Shown piece after piece: positions 1 through 6,131 of a DNA stretch of 9,769 bases. Made by a program: the position numbers and the translations under genes. The DNA lies in the NCBI GenBank assembly GCA_003232155.1, contig QILY01000117.1:1-9769 (forward strand). Direction: 5' to 3'. A model generated the notes under the pieces. It searched no databases and was not told the origin of the DNA. It was given only the letters and a program-made list of their open reading frames with translations. Numbering within the stretch: position 1 is the stretch's first letter; each line of letters begins with the position of its first letter. The DNA comes from Maribacter sp. GTDB taxonomy: Bacteria > Bacteroidota > Bacteroidia > Flavobacteriales > Flavobacteriaceae.

Positions 1-1
1 C

Positions 2-204
2 AAATTTGTCACAACAGCTGAATTTAGGTATCCTGATTCCTTAGGGTTAAGACTTTGAAAGTTAATAGAATTGGATTTTATCCATCATCACAAGAAAACT
101 ATATAACTATTGATTGGATGACAAACCCTGAATTATCTAATTATATATTGGTTGCCAATGTTAAAGCGAGTAATAAATTAGAATATATAACAGTTGAGCG
201 TTGA
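2..204 (+). pseudogene. C-terminal remnant of a hypothetical protein, frameshifted
   Basis: Protein-like sequence is split over two frames. Frame 2 from base 2 reads KFVTTAEFRYPDSLGLRL and then meets a stop at 56-58. Frame 1 is open from 37 and continues smoothly as LKVNRIGFYPSS, then NYITIDWMTNPELSNYILV, reaching a TGA at 202-204. A single-base indel near 49-57 would join the two halves, so a frameshift is likely. The IGFYPxxxxNY...ITID...ELxNYxLV pattern recalls small DUF2004-like proteins from memory, which end soon after such a segment; the TGA may therefore be the natural stop. The true start lies left of the window. No function can be given. Confidence 0.45.
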
Positions 205-543
205 AAAACAGGTTACAAATATCAGATCGAACAAGAACTTCTCAATCGAAATTGGGAAATTATCAAAATTGATTCAGATAATAAATGATGGGGTGATGAA
301 AACTGGAAAGTTCAATTTAAACATAACTATTTATGTTTTATAGTTGACCCCCAATTTGAAGGACAGAGAAAAAAAGGAAAAGGAGTATATAAAGTAAAAG
401 CTTCTAAAGAATTCCCTAAAAACTGGAATGATGATGAAAATACTGTCGCTTCGATAAGTATGACAAAACGAAAATTTGAAGTGAAGTTGAACGAATTTAT
501 CTCTGATATTGAGAATTATAAAAGAGAAAGGTCGAGTAGGTAA
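205..543 (+). pseudogene. Remnant of a small hypothetical protein with an internal TGA
   Basis: Frame 1 continues beyond the TGA at 202-204 with convincing protein sequence (QIEQELLNRNWEIIKI), is broken by a second TGA at 286-288, and resumes with WGDENWKVQFKHNYLCFIVD, then a lysine-rich GVYKVKAS, FPKNWNDDEN and a C-terminal charged helix FEVKLNEFISDIENYKRER up to TAA at 541-543. The WxxDExW plus FIVDPxxEGxRKKG arrangement looks like a conserved small protein family in which the broken position is normally tryptophan; that is a recollection, not a search result. No start codon in this frame lies between the two TGAs, so an intact gene is unlikely. It may be a separate gene from the upstream remnant or the rest of one fused frame. 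Function unknown. Confidence 0.5.
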
Positions 544-984
544 ATAAATCAGGTTACTCTCATCAGTATTTGTCTCGCAAGACCGACAATCCCTCGATTT
601 TGACAATACTAAAGTTGTTCTTGGTTTATCCTGAGCGTAGCCGAAGGAACACTTCAACAAAGGTACGATCTCATCTCTTTCAACTCCTCTACTCCCACCA
701 TAACTCCACTCTAAGAACTTCACAGCCAGTAGGTAAGTCTTTAAACTTATCGCTCAGTACCCCCTGAAAGATAAGCAACACAAGGCGGTTTGACTGATCT
801 GCCTACCCAGGCCGATAGACCAATTCTCTAAATAATCTCCTTTACGTGAGCCCTCTAACTTTCTAATTAGCTCGTTTTCTAGAATTTCTTTAAAGTCTAT
901 CATCTCAATTACAGATATGTTACTTGTTTTCAAAGAACTAAATCTTATCTTGTATCACCAATGCAACGCAGGACAGAACCCAGT
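544..984. other. Repeat-bearing stretch without a convincing gene
   Basis: No reading frame here looks like a normal protein. Two longer open frames (minus 331-723 and plus 570-767) translate repeat-derived text such as FGYAQDK and YPERSRRN, a hallmark of frames opened by the Bacteroidota CCTGAGCGTAGCCGAAGG repeat. On the minus strand, 903-754 holds a 49-codon frame beginning MIDFKEILENELIRKLEGS and ending at TGA; its first 30 residues look protein-like (helical, charged), the rest does not, and further minus-strand text (KFLEWSYGGSRGVERDE) follows in another frame. This may be the debris of a small minus-strand gene, possibly with a copied tail, but it cannot be identified. Confidence 0.4.
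627..648. repeat. REP-like short repeat (TCCTGAGCGTAGCCGAAGGA)
   Basis: The sequence TATCCTGAGCGTAGCCGAAGGA matches, from memory, a short dispersed intergenic repeat of many Bacteroidota genomes whose translations give YPERSRR or FGYAQDK strings. The surrounding bases can form a bulged stem: GTTCTTGG before it pairs with CCGAAGGAAC at its end. Only one copy is present in this window, so the repeat status rests on recall, not on an internal second copy. Confidence 0.55.
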
Positions 985-1107
985 GCCTAACAAAGGTAAG
1001 TAATGGCTGCTAATTGTTAAATTCAAAGTTTAGACATTAATTAACCTAATCCTTATCTGGAAAAACTAGCTTTTAAAACGCCACTACTTATACACAAATC
1101 GTTGTGT
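985..1107 (+). repeat. attC-like folded element, about 123 bp
   Basis: The left end GCCTAAC (985-991) fits the RYYYAAC box of integron attC sites; the right end GTTGTGT (1101-1107) keeps the GTT of the partner box GTTRRRY but not its full purine run. Inside, TAAGTAATGGC (997-1007) is the reverse complement of GCCACTACTTA (1080-1090) at 10 of 11 bases, with 72 bases between. Length, end boxes and paired arms fit attC architecture, and similar GCCTAACA...GTTGTG elements are frequent in Bacteroidota intergenic DNA (recollection). There is no integrase gene in the window. It may equally be a non-integron dispersed repeat. It ends 19 bases before the Crp/Fnr-type gene. Confidence 0.4.
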
Positions 1108-1108
1108 A
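1091..1108. promoter_or_regulatory. Dyad TACACAA-N4-TTGTGTA before the regulator gene
   Basis: Perfect 7-bp inverted arms are separated by ATCG and lie 18 bases before the start codon of the Crp/Fnr-type gene. The 4-nt spacer and position fit an autoregulatory operator for a Crp/Fnr dimer. The same bases form the right end of the attC-like element, so the dyad may instead belong to that repeat. Confidence 0.4.
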
Positions 1109-1126
1109 CATTAATAATACACCTAA

Positions 1127-1693
1127 ATGCAAGAATTCCAACAATATTTAAACAAAATAATAAATTTCACAGCAACTGAAATGGAGTTATTCTTGTCTCT
1201 ATTTTCAGAAAAGCAGCTTAAAAAAAATGAATATTTTGCAAGAGAAGGGGAATTTTCTAAAAAATTCGCTTTTGTTTCAACAGGGATTTTTAGAGCATTT
1301 TATAGGAATAATGACGGAAACGAATACAATAAATCGTTCTTTACAAAAAATAGTTTTATAGGTGCATACTCATCATTAATAAGTGGCCAGAAGAATCTTA
1401 TTAATATTCGATGTCTAACAGATTGCACTTTTTTAATTGCAGACTTCTCAGGTTTTACCAACCTTTATAGTAGAAGCCCTAAAACAGAACGGCTTGCTAG
1501 AATTTTAGCAGAACAATTTTTCATAGAAAAAGAAAAACGTGAAATAGAATTAGTTATGTTAGACGCAACTGAACGCTATGAAATTTTCCGAAGAGAACAC
1601 CCAAATTTAGAAAACTTAATTCCGCAATACCATATCGCTTCTTATTTAGGAATTACACCAACACAATTAAGCCGAATTCGGGCAAAAAAATAA
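1127..1693 (+). CDS. Crp/Fnr-type transcriptional regulator
   Basis: A 188-residue protein. Residues about 20-115 read as a cyclic-nucleotide-binding-type beta barrel: KNEYFAREGEFSKKFAFVSTG followed by GIFRAFYRNNDGNEYNKSFF. A long dimer helix follows at about 117-155. The C-terminal helix-turn-helix is at about 164-186 (LIPQYHIASYLGITPTQLSRIR), with S182-R183 at the place of the DNA-contacting Ser-Arg of FNR's recognition helix. No cysteine cluster for an iron-sulphur centre is seen (only C96 and C100), and the cNMP-contact residues are not conserved, so the ligand is unknown. Such short Crp/Fnr proteins are common in Flavobacteriia. The ATG at 1127 starts at the usual N terminus for the family; no clear Shine-Dalgarno is present. 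It is the first gene of a plus-strand cluster with dyads on both sides, so control of itself and the genes behind it is the likely role (inference). Confidence 0.9.
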   Translation: MQEFQQYLNKIINFTATEMELFLSLFSEKQLKKNEYFAREGEFSKKFAFVSTGIFRAFYRNNDGNEYNKSFFTKNSFIGAYSSLISGQKNLINIRCLTDCTFLIADFSGFTNLYSRSPKTERLARILAEQFFIEKEKREIELVMLDATERYEIFRREHPNLENLIPQYHIASYLGITPTQLSRIRAKK

Positions 1694-1697
1694 AATC

Positions 1698-1711
1698 TTT
1701 ACATATGTAAA
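1698..1711. promoter_or_regulatory. Perfect 14-bp palindrome TTTACATATGTAAA
   Basis: The palindrome begins 4 bases after the stop codon of the Crp/Fnr-type gene and ends 48 bases before the dehydrogenase start. It can be read as TTTAC-N4-GTAAA, the 5-4-5 spacing of Crp/Fnr-type sites. A looser dyad ATGAT-N6-ATCAT follows at 1732-1747. Neither arm sequence matches the other dyads of the cluster, so the operator role is only a possibility. Confidence 0.35.
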
Positions 1712-1759
1712 TGTGTAGCACTTCTATTCTCATGATTTTTGCATCATAAGATTAAAGAT

Positions 1760-2488
1760 ATGCGATTACACAAAAATAAAATTCTGATTACTGGAGCAAC
1801 TGCTGGAATTGGAAAAGCACTTACTGAAAAATTTCTTGAATTTGACAATGAGATTATTGCTGTTGGCAGAAACAAAGAAAAATTAGAAGAACTCGAAAAG
1901 TTAGACAAACGAATTACCCCCTTTAAATGTGATATTTCCAAGCAAGATGGGTTAGATAAACTCATTCTGTTTGTCGAACAAGAACATAGCGACCTAAATA
2001 TTCTAATTAATAATGCGGGAATACAATACAACTATAATTTTGCAGATGGGCATCAATTACTTCATAAAGTAGAACACGAAATTAATGTAAACTTTCTGGT
2101 ACCTCTAAAACTAATCGCATTAGTATTACCCATACTTAAAATTAATGACAATTCAGCAATTGTAAATGTTTCGTCAGGATTGGCCTTAGTTCCTAAAATG
2201 GACGCTCCTGTTTACTGTGGGACAAAGGCTGGAATTCACATTTTCTCAAAAGCACTAAGATACCAATTAAATAAAATAAAAGTATTTGAAATTATACCAC
2301 CATTGGTAGATACAGCAATGACAAAAGGAAGAGGAAAAGGTAAAATTTCTCCTCAAAAATTAGTCGATGAATTTATAAAAGCCTTTAAGAAGAACAAATT
2401 TGAAGTAAACATTGGCAAAGTAAAATTACTGAGAATTATAAATCGAATTAGCCCAAGGTTGGCAGACAAAATAATGAAAGGAAAGTAA
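1760..2488 (+). CDS. Short-chain dehydrogenase/reductase, DltE-like
   Basis: Counting from ATG 1760, the protein has 242 residues, normal for a classical SDR. It shows the cofactor motif TGATAGIG (11-18), the acidic D58 that usually contacts the adenine, NNAG (84-87), and the catalytic set S139, Y152 and K156 (VSSG, then YCGTK with the usual 13-residue Ser-Tyr step). It should be a soluble NAD(P)-dependent oxidoreductase; the GRNKEK stretch after the second strand (36-41) carries basic residues that suggest NADPH preference (inference). The IIPPLVDTAMTKGRGKG segment resembles the DltE/YciK-type branch. An in-frame TTG at 1739 would add seven residues before the normal N terminus; ATG 1760 gives the typical MRLHKNKILITG opening and is preferred. 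It lies between the regulator and the VTT protein, with only 5 bases to the latter. Substrate unknown. Confidence 0.9.
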   Translation: MRLHKNKILITGATAGIGKALTEKFLEFDNEIIAVGRNKEKLEELEKLDKRITPFKCDISKQDGLDKLILFVEQEHSDLNILINNAGIQYNYNFADGHQLLHKVEHEINVNFLVPLKLIALVLPILKINDNSAIVNVSSGLALVPKMDAPVYCGTKAGIHIFSKALRYQLNKIKVFEIIPPLVDTAMTKGRGKGKISPQKLVDEFIKAFKKNKFEVNIGKVKLLRIINRISPRLADKIMKGK

Positions 2489-2493
2489 GTTGT

Positions 2494-3168
2494 ATGAAAC
2501 ACCTCATTAGAGTCATCGTAATTATGGCATCGTTTTTTGCACTAACATTTGTTTTGGTAAATATGACAGGTATTTTAAGTATTGAGCAAATTAAAGACTG
2601 GGCAAAAGAATTATCTCCATATTACGCAGGAATAATAGTTGTGATTTTATTATTTTCCGATTTATTTATAGCGGTTCCTACGTTAACAGTAATTACTTTA
2701 TCTGGATATTTTCTTGGGTTTCAAAATGGAGCTATTGCCTCATTTATAGGATTAACATTAGCAGGGGTTACTGGCTACGGATTGAGTACTGTTTTTGGAG
2801 AAAGGGTTTTAGGTTTTCTGATAAAAAAAGAAAAAGCACGTCAAGAAGCAAAAATTACATTTAGGCAGCACAGTTTTATTATGATTTTATTGTCACGCGC
2901 TATGCCTATTTTACCAGAAGTTACTGCTTGTTTAGCAGGTATGACACAAATGAAGTTTTCAAAATTTATATTCGCTTGGGCAATAAGTACTATTCCTTAT
3001 GTATCGATTATCTCTTATGCAGGTTCGGTCAGCTCTATTGAAAACCCTAAACCAGCAATTTTTGCAGCAATTGGAATTTTAGTGACTTTGTGGATAGGTT
3101 GGTATTCATTTAACAAAAAAAGAAAATACAATTTAAAAATAACTAACACTAAAAGTAAAAACAATTAA
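2494..3168 (+). CDS. VTT/DedA-family integral membrane protein
   Basis: A 224-residue, strongly hydrophobic protein with about five to six membrane segments: near 5-27, 43-67, 68-100, 128-150, 158-178 and 186-206. The core shows family hallmarks: VPTLTVITLSGYFLG (61-75) with the small-residue helix that follows, and LSRAMPILPEVTACLAG (133-149), which matches the SRxxPxxPE signature with R135, P138, P141 and E142. The C terminus is lysine-rich and presumably cytoplasmic. VTT/DedA proteins sit in the inner membrane; some members act in lipid scrambling or membrane homeostasis, so a role in handling a lipid or lipophilic compound is conceivable but not shown. Its start is 5 bases after the dehydrogenase stop, and the GAAAGGAAAG inside the end of that gene can serve as ribosome binding site, so the two are surely co-transcribed. 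Confidence 0.9.
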   Translation: MKHLIRVIVIMASFFALTFVLVNMTGILSIEQIKDWAKELSPYYAGIIVVILLFSDLFIAVPTLTVITLSGYFLGFQNGAIASFIGLTLAGVTGYGLSTVFGERVLGFLIKKEKARQEAKITFRQHSFIMILLSRAMPILPEVTACLAGMTQMKFSKFIFAWAISTIPYVSIISYAGSVSSIENPKPAIFAAIGILVTLWIGWYSFNKKRKYNLKITNTKSKNN

Positions 3169-3182
3169 TTGATTTAGGTCAA
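3169..3182. promoter_or_regulatory. FNR-box-like dyad TTGATTTAGGTCAA
   Basis: TTGAT-TTAG-GTCAA matches the classical FNR site TTGAT-N4-ATCAA at 9 of the 10 defined bases. It begins directly after the stop of the VTT gene and lies 47 bases before the receptor start, a suitable place for an operator or activator site. A Crp/Fnr-type regulator is encoded in the same cluster. Whether that protein recognises this sequence is not known. Confidence 0.45.
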
Positions 3183-3214
3183 TGAAATTTGAACACATAA
3201 ACTTGAAATTTGAA
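3183..3214 (+). repeat. Two direct copies of TGAAATTTGAA, 21-bp period
   Basis: The 11-mer occurs at 3183-3193 and again at 3204-3214, so the copies lie on the same face of the helix two turns apart. They fill the gap between the FNR-like dyad and the receptor start at 3230. Direct repeats of this kind can be binding sites for a regulator, but AT-rich DNA also yields such repeats by chance. Confidence 0.4.
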
Positions 3215-3229
3215 AATAAATAAATCCCT

Positions 3230-5608
3230 ATGAAAAACATAACAGTCTTACTATTTTTACTTTGTACAATTTTTACCTACTCACAAACTGGTATTATAAA
3301 AGGGGAAGTATTAGATAAACAATCTGAAAGTCCTTTATTAGGAGCCACAATAGAATTAGTAAACAATACTAAAATTGCAGGAGTAATTACAGATATTGAC
3401 GGTCGCTTTAGGTTAGAAGATATACCTGCTGGCCGACAAACCATTCGTATTAGTTATATAGGTTTTGAAACAATCACTATCCCGAATATTGTAGTAACCA
3501 CAGGAAAAGATGCTGTAGTTACAGTAAACCTTATCGAAGCCTTTAACCAACTCGATGAAGTGGTTATAACTCCCGAAACCAACAAAGACCGCCCTAGAAA
3601 TGAAATGATTGCTGTTTCTGCACGTCAATTTAGCTTAGAAGAAGTAACACGATTTTCTGGTGGACGTAGTGATGTTGGTCGTTTGGCAGCAAATTTTGCA
3701 GGTGTTTCTACACCTGATGACAGTCGAAACGATATTGTAGTACGAGGTAACTCACCAACAGGATTGCTTTGGCGATTAGAAGGTATTCCAATACCAAGTC
3801 CTAATCACTTTGCAACAATAGGTACTACTGGAAGCCCGGTTTCTGCCTTAAATCCTAATATGCTAAAAAACTCAGATTTTATTACATCTGCTTTTCCTGC
3901 CGAATACGGAAACGCCTTAGGAGGTGTATTTGACCTTGGCTTTAGAAAAGGAAATTCAGACGATTATGAATATACGTTACAAATGGGTGCTTTTACAGGA
4001 GTTGAAGCAATGGCAGAAGGTCCTTTAGGTAAAAAAGGCGGTTCTTTTTTAATTGCTGGAAGATACTCATTAATAGGATTGATAGGCGGAGGAACCGGTA
4101 CTTCAGCAATACCAAATTATAATGACCTTTCTTTTAATGTAGATTTTGGGAAAAGTAAACTAGGAAGATTTTCTGTATTCGGAATTATAGGAACTTCAAA
4201 TATAGATTTTCTTGGAAATGATATAGAAGCAGATGATATTTTTGCTGCCGAAGATGAGGACTCCTTTGTAAACTCCAGATTTGGTGTCGTTGGACTAAAG
4301 CATCGTATTAATGTAGGGGATAACTCCTATTTTAGAACAATTATTGCAGGGTCTCAATCTTCCAATCAATTTGAACAAGACAGATACTTTAATTTGAATA
4401 CACCTCAAGAACGAAAAATTAAATTTGATGAAGTTGATAATACAGAATCACGACTTACATTTTCCACCTTATTCAACACCAAACTAAGTAGTAAAACAAC
4501 TATTAGAACAGGTATCCTGGTAGAAAATTTTACAGTCGAATCTTTTTTGAACACTCGGGAAGAACAGTTAGATAATGATGGGGATGGGGATCCAGATATG
4601 GTTGTTTTTATAGATACAGATGATAGTTTTAGCATTGTACAGCCTTATATACAAGGAAAATTTAGATTAACAGAAAAACTTACTTTAAACACAGGACTTC
4701 ACGCACAATATAGTACACTAAATGAACAGTTTGTATTAGAACCTAGAGCAGCAATTAACTGGAAATTAGCACCCAAACATTCGTTGAGTTTAGGCTATGG
4801 ATTACACAACCAACTTGTACCATTTCCTGTATTGTTTTTAAATGAAGATATTAATGGCGTACCAGTACAAACCAACAGAAATTTGGACTTTGTACAAAGC
4901 AATCACTTTGTATTGGGTTATGACGTAAGATTAGCCAACAGTTGGCGAGGAAAGGTTGAGGTATATTATCAAAGTATTACAAATGCAGCGGTAGAACCAT
5001 TTCCGTCAAGTTATTCGTCATTAACAGAAGGTGCTAGTTTTGAATTTAGTAGGCGAGTATCATTGGTTAGTGAAGGAACAGGATTTAACCAAGGTGTTGA
5101 ACTAACACTCGAAAAATTCTTTAGCCAAGGATATTATGGATTATTAACAGCTTCTTTTTTTGAAAGCAAATATGAAGGCAGTGATGGTATAGAGCGTAAT
5201 ACACCTTTCAATAATGGGTATGTATTGAACTTTTTAACAGGACGAGAATTCAAAATAGGAAAAGCAAAGAAGAATGTTTTTTTTGTTGACACCAAATTAA
5301 CTACTGCTGGTGGAAGATATTTTACTCCTGTTGATTTGGCAGCATCTCAACAAGCTGGTTTTCAAATATTACAAGAAAATATTGCTTTTAGCGAACAAAA
5401 TGACCCTTATATTAGGTGGGATTTCAAATTCGGAATTAAATTCAATAGCGACAAGAAAAAACGTTCCCATCAATTTTATATAGATTTGCAAAACGTAACC
5501 AATAATGAAAATATATTTGAAAGACGCTACAATAGACTAACCAATACTATAAATGAAGTAAATCAAATTGGTTTTTTTCCTGATGTTGGGTATCGTTTTC
5601 AATTCTAG
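3230..5608 (+). CDS. TonB-dependent outer-membrane receptor with carboxypeptidase-like N domain
   Basis: A 792-residue protein. Residues 1-18 form a signal peptide (MKNITVLLFLLCTIFTYS, then QTG). Residues about 21-105 are a CarboxypepD_reg-like beta sandwich (GIIKGEVLDKQSESPLLGAT, DIDGRFRLEDIPAG, ISYIGFE). LDEVVIT (108-114) is a plausible TonB-box region. The plug follows at about 140-240 (DIVVRGNSPTG, RLEGIPIPSPNHF, FPAEYGNALGG). The rest is a 22-strand-type barrel ending in the aromatic terminus YRFQF, the signal for insertion by the BAM machinery. It should import a bulky or scarce substrate across the outer membrane using TonB energy. No SusD partner is present and it is shorter than SusC proteins, so it is not a typical glycan pair. 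D448-N-D-G-D-G-D-P-D456 looks like a calcium-binding TSP3-type loop. It closes the cluster and has its own upstream dyad and repeats. Substrate unknown. Confidence 0.92.
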   Translation: MKNITVLLFLLCTIFTYSQTGIIKGEVLDKQSESPLLGATIELVNNTKIAGVITDIDGRFRLEDIPAGRQTIRISYIGFETITIPNIVVTTGKDAVVTVNLIEAFNQLDEVVITPETNKDRPRNEMIAVSARQFSLEEVTRFSGGRSDVGRLAANFAGVSTPDDSRNDIVVRGNSPTGLLWRLEGIPIPSPNHFATIGTTGSPVSALNPNMLKNSDFITSAFPAEYGNALGGVFDLGFRKGNSDDYEYTLQMGAFTGVEAMAEGPLGKKGGSFLIAGRYSLIGLIGGGTGTSAIPNYNDLSFNVDFGKSKLGRFSVFGIIGTSNIDFLGNDIEADDIFAAEDEDSFVNSRFGVVGLKHRINVGDNSYFRTIIAGSQSSNQFEQDRYFNLNTPQERKIKFDEVDNTESRLTFSTLFNTKLSSKTTIRTGILVENFTVESFLNTREEQLDNDGDGDPDMVVFIDTDDSFSIVQPYIQGKFRLTEKLTLNTGLHAQYSTLNEQFVLEPRAAINWKLAPKHSLSLGYGLHNQLVPFPVLFLNEDINGVPVQTNRNLDFVQSNHFVLGYDVRLANSWRGKVEVYYQSITNAAVEPFPSSYSSLTEGASFEFSRRVSLVSEGTGFNQGVELTLEKFFSQGYYGLLTASFFESKYEGSDGIERNTPFNNGYVLNFLTGREFKIGKAKKNVFFVDTKLTTAGGRYFTPVDLAASQQAGFQILQENIAFSEQNDPYIRWDFKFGIKFNSDKKKRSHQFYIDLQNVTNNENIFERRYNRLTNTINEVNQIGFFPDVGYRFQF

Positions 5609-5746
5609 ATACAGTTAATTTTAATAGATGCTCAATTCAAGGGTTTGTGTTTTAGCCTGATTGAATTATACACCAGTCAAATAACTATGCTCATTAAAAC
5701 ACTGGGATAGATTACATAACATGGTATAAAAAAAATAGCAAATAAA

Positions 5747-5768
5747 AAAGAGGGCTTTCGCCCCCTTT
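5747..5768. terminator. Bidirectional rho-independent terminator
   Basis: AAAGAGGGC (5747-5755) pairs with GCCCCCTTT (5760-5768) around a TTTC loop with one A-C mismatch. The A-rich run 5728-5749 gives a strong U-tract to a minus-strand transcript, while the T-run on the plus side is short. It lies between the receptor and the convergent small ORF and can end both transcripts. Confidence 0.8.
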
Positions 5769-5785
5769 ATAAATATTCTTAATCC

Positions 5786-5908
5786 CTAAGAAAACCGTAT
5801 TAGTTTTAATCCGGTATGCCTTCTGTGATTTCTCCAGCTCTCGTGACGTGTTAATTGCTTGTCAATACCAGCACTGTTTCCATTATGTTGTTTCTTTGTA
5901 TTTTTCAT
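5786..5908 (-). CDS. Small, very basic hypothetical protein (40 residues)
   Basis: The frame reads MKNTKKQHNGNSAGIDKQ, then LTRHESWRNHRRHTGLK and LIRFS, ending at TAG. It has five lysines, five arginines and four histidines against two acidic residues, so it is strongly positive and could bind nucleic acid; no family was recognised. Support for a real gene: an AAGGAAG Shine-Dalgarno 5 bases before the ATG, unusually good for this window, and a hairpin with a minus-strand U-tract starting 18 bases after the stop. No membrane segment or signal peptide is seen. Short frames arise by chance, so expression is not certain. It could also be a conserved regulatory peptide or part of a structured RNA. 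Confidence 0.5.
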   Translation of the reverse strand: MKNTKKQHNGNSAGIDKQLTRHESWRNHRRHTGLKLIRFS

Positions 5909-6131
5909 TTTACTTCCTTTTTTATTTGTTGTGATGGGTCCAATAAGCACCCTTATATACACATCTTGTTAGACGTTAAAATAGCTAAAATGTTACCTAA
6001 TTTAGGAGAAGTTTAACACTCCGCTAAGACCCATAGAATAGCTTATACGAGCTATTTGACAGTTTAAGGTTTTCATTGAGTAAATTAGAGTTCGAATACA
6101 TACCCCGTATGCTTGTATCGAGGAACTTTAT
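5909..6131. other. Intergenic region with a short inverted repeat
   Basis: No gene is seen. AATAGCT (6037-6043) and AGCTATT (6050-6056) form a perfect 7-bp inverted repeat with a 6-base loop. CTTATATACACATCTTGTTAGAC (5952-5974, given as a position range with key box GTTAGAC at 5968-5974) resembles the right end of the attC-like element near 1087-1107, but no convincing left arm was found. The promoter of the small minus-strand ORF should lie here; no clear TAnnTTTG box was found. Confidence 0.35.

Noticed and set aside
331..723. 130-codon minus-strand open frame
   Set aside because: It runs antisense across the better-supported plus-strand remnant and the REP-like repeat; its text (FGYAQDK, long Phe/Ser-rich C terminus) is repeat- and AT-derived.
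570..767. 65-codon plus-strand open frame
   Set aside because: Contains the repeat translation YPERSRRN and no domain-like sequence.
1739..1759. TTG start adding seven residues to the dehydrogenase
   Set aside because: The extension overlaps a dyad and lies outside the normal SDR N terminus; ATG 1760 gives the usual start.
3230..5608. SusC-type glycan receptor
   Set aside because: The protein is about 200 residues shorter than SusC proteins and no SusD gene follows.
5714..5974. Second complete attC-like element (ATAAC at 5716-5720 to GTTAGAC at 5968-5974)
   Set aside because: The arms pair poorly, and a terminator plus a small ORF lie between them; only the right end resembles the first element.
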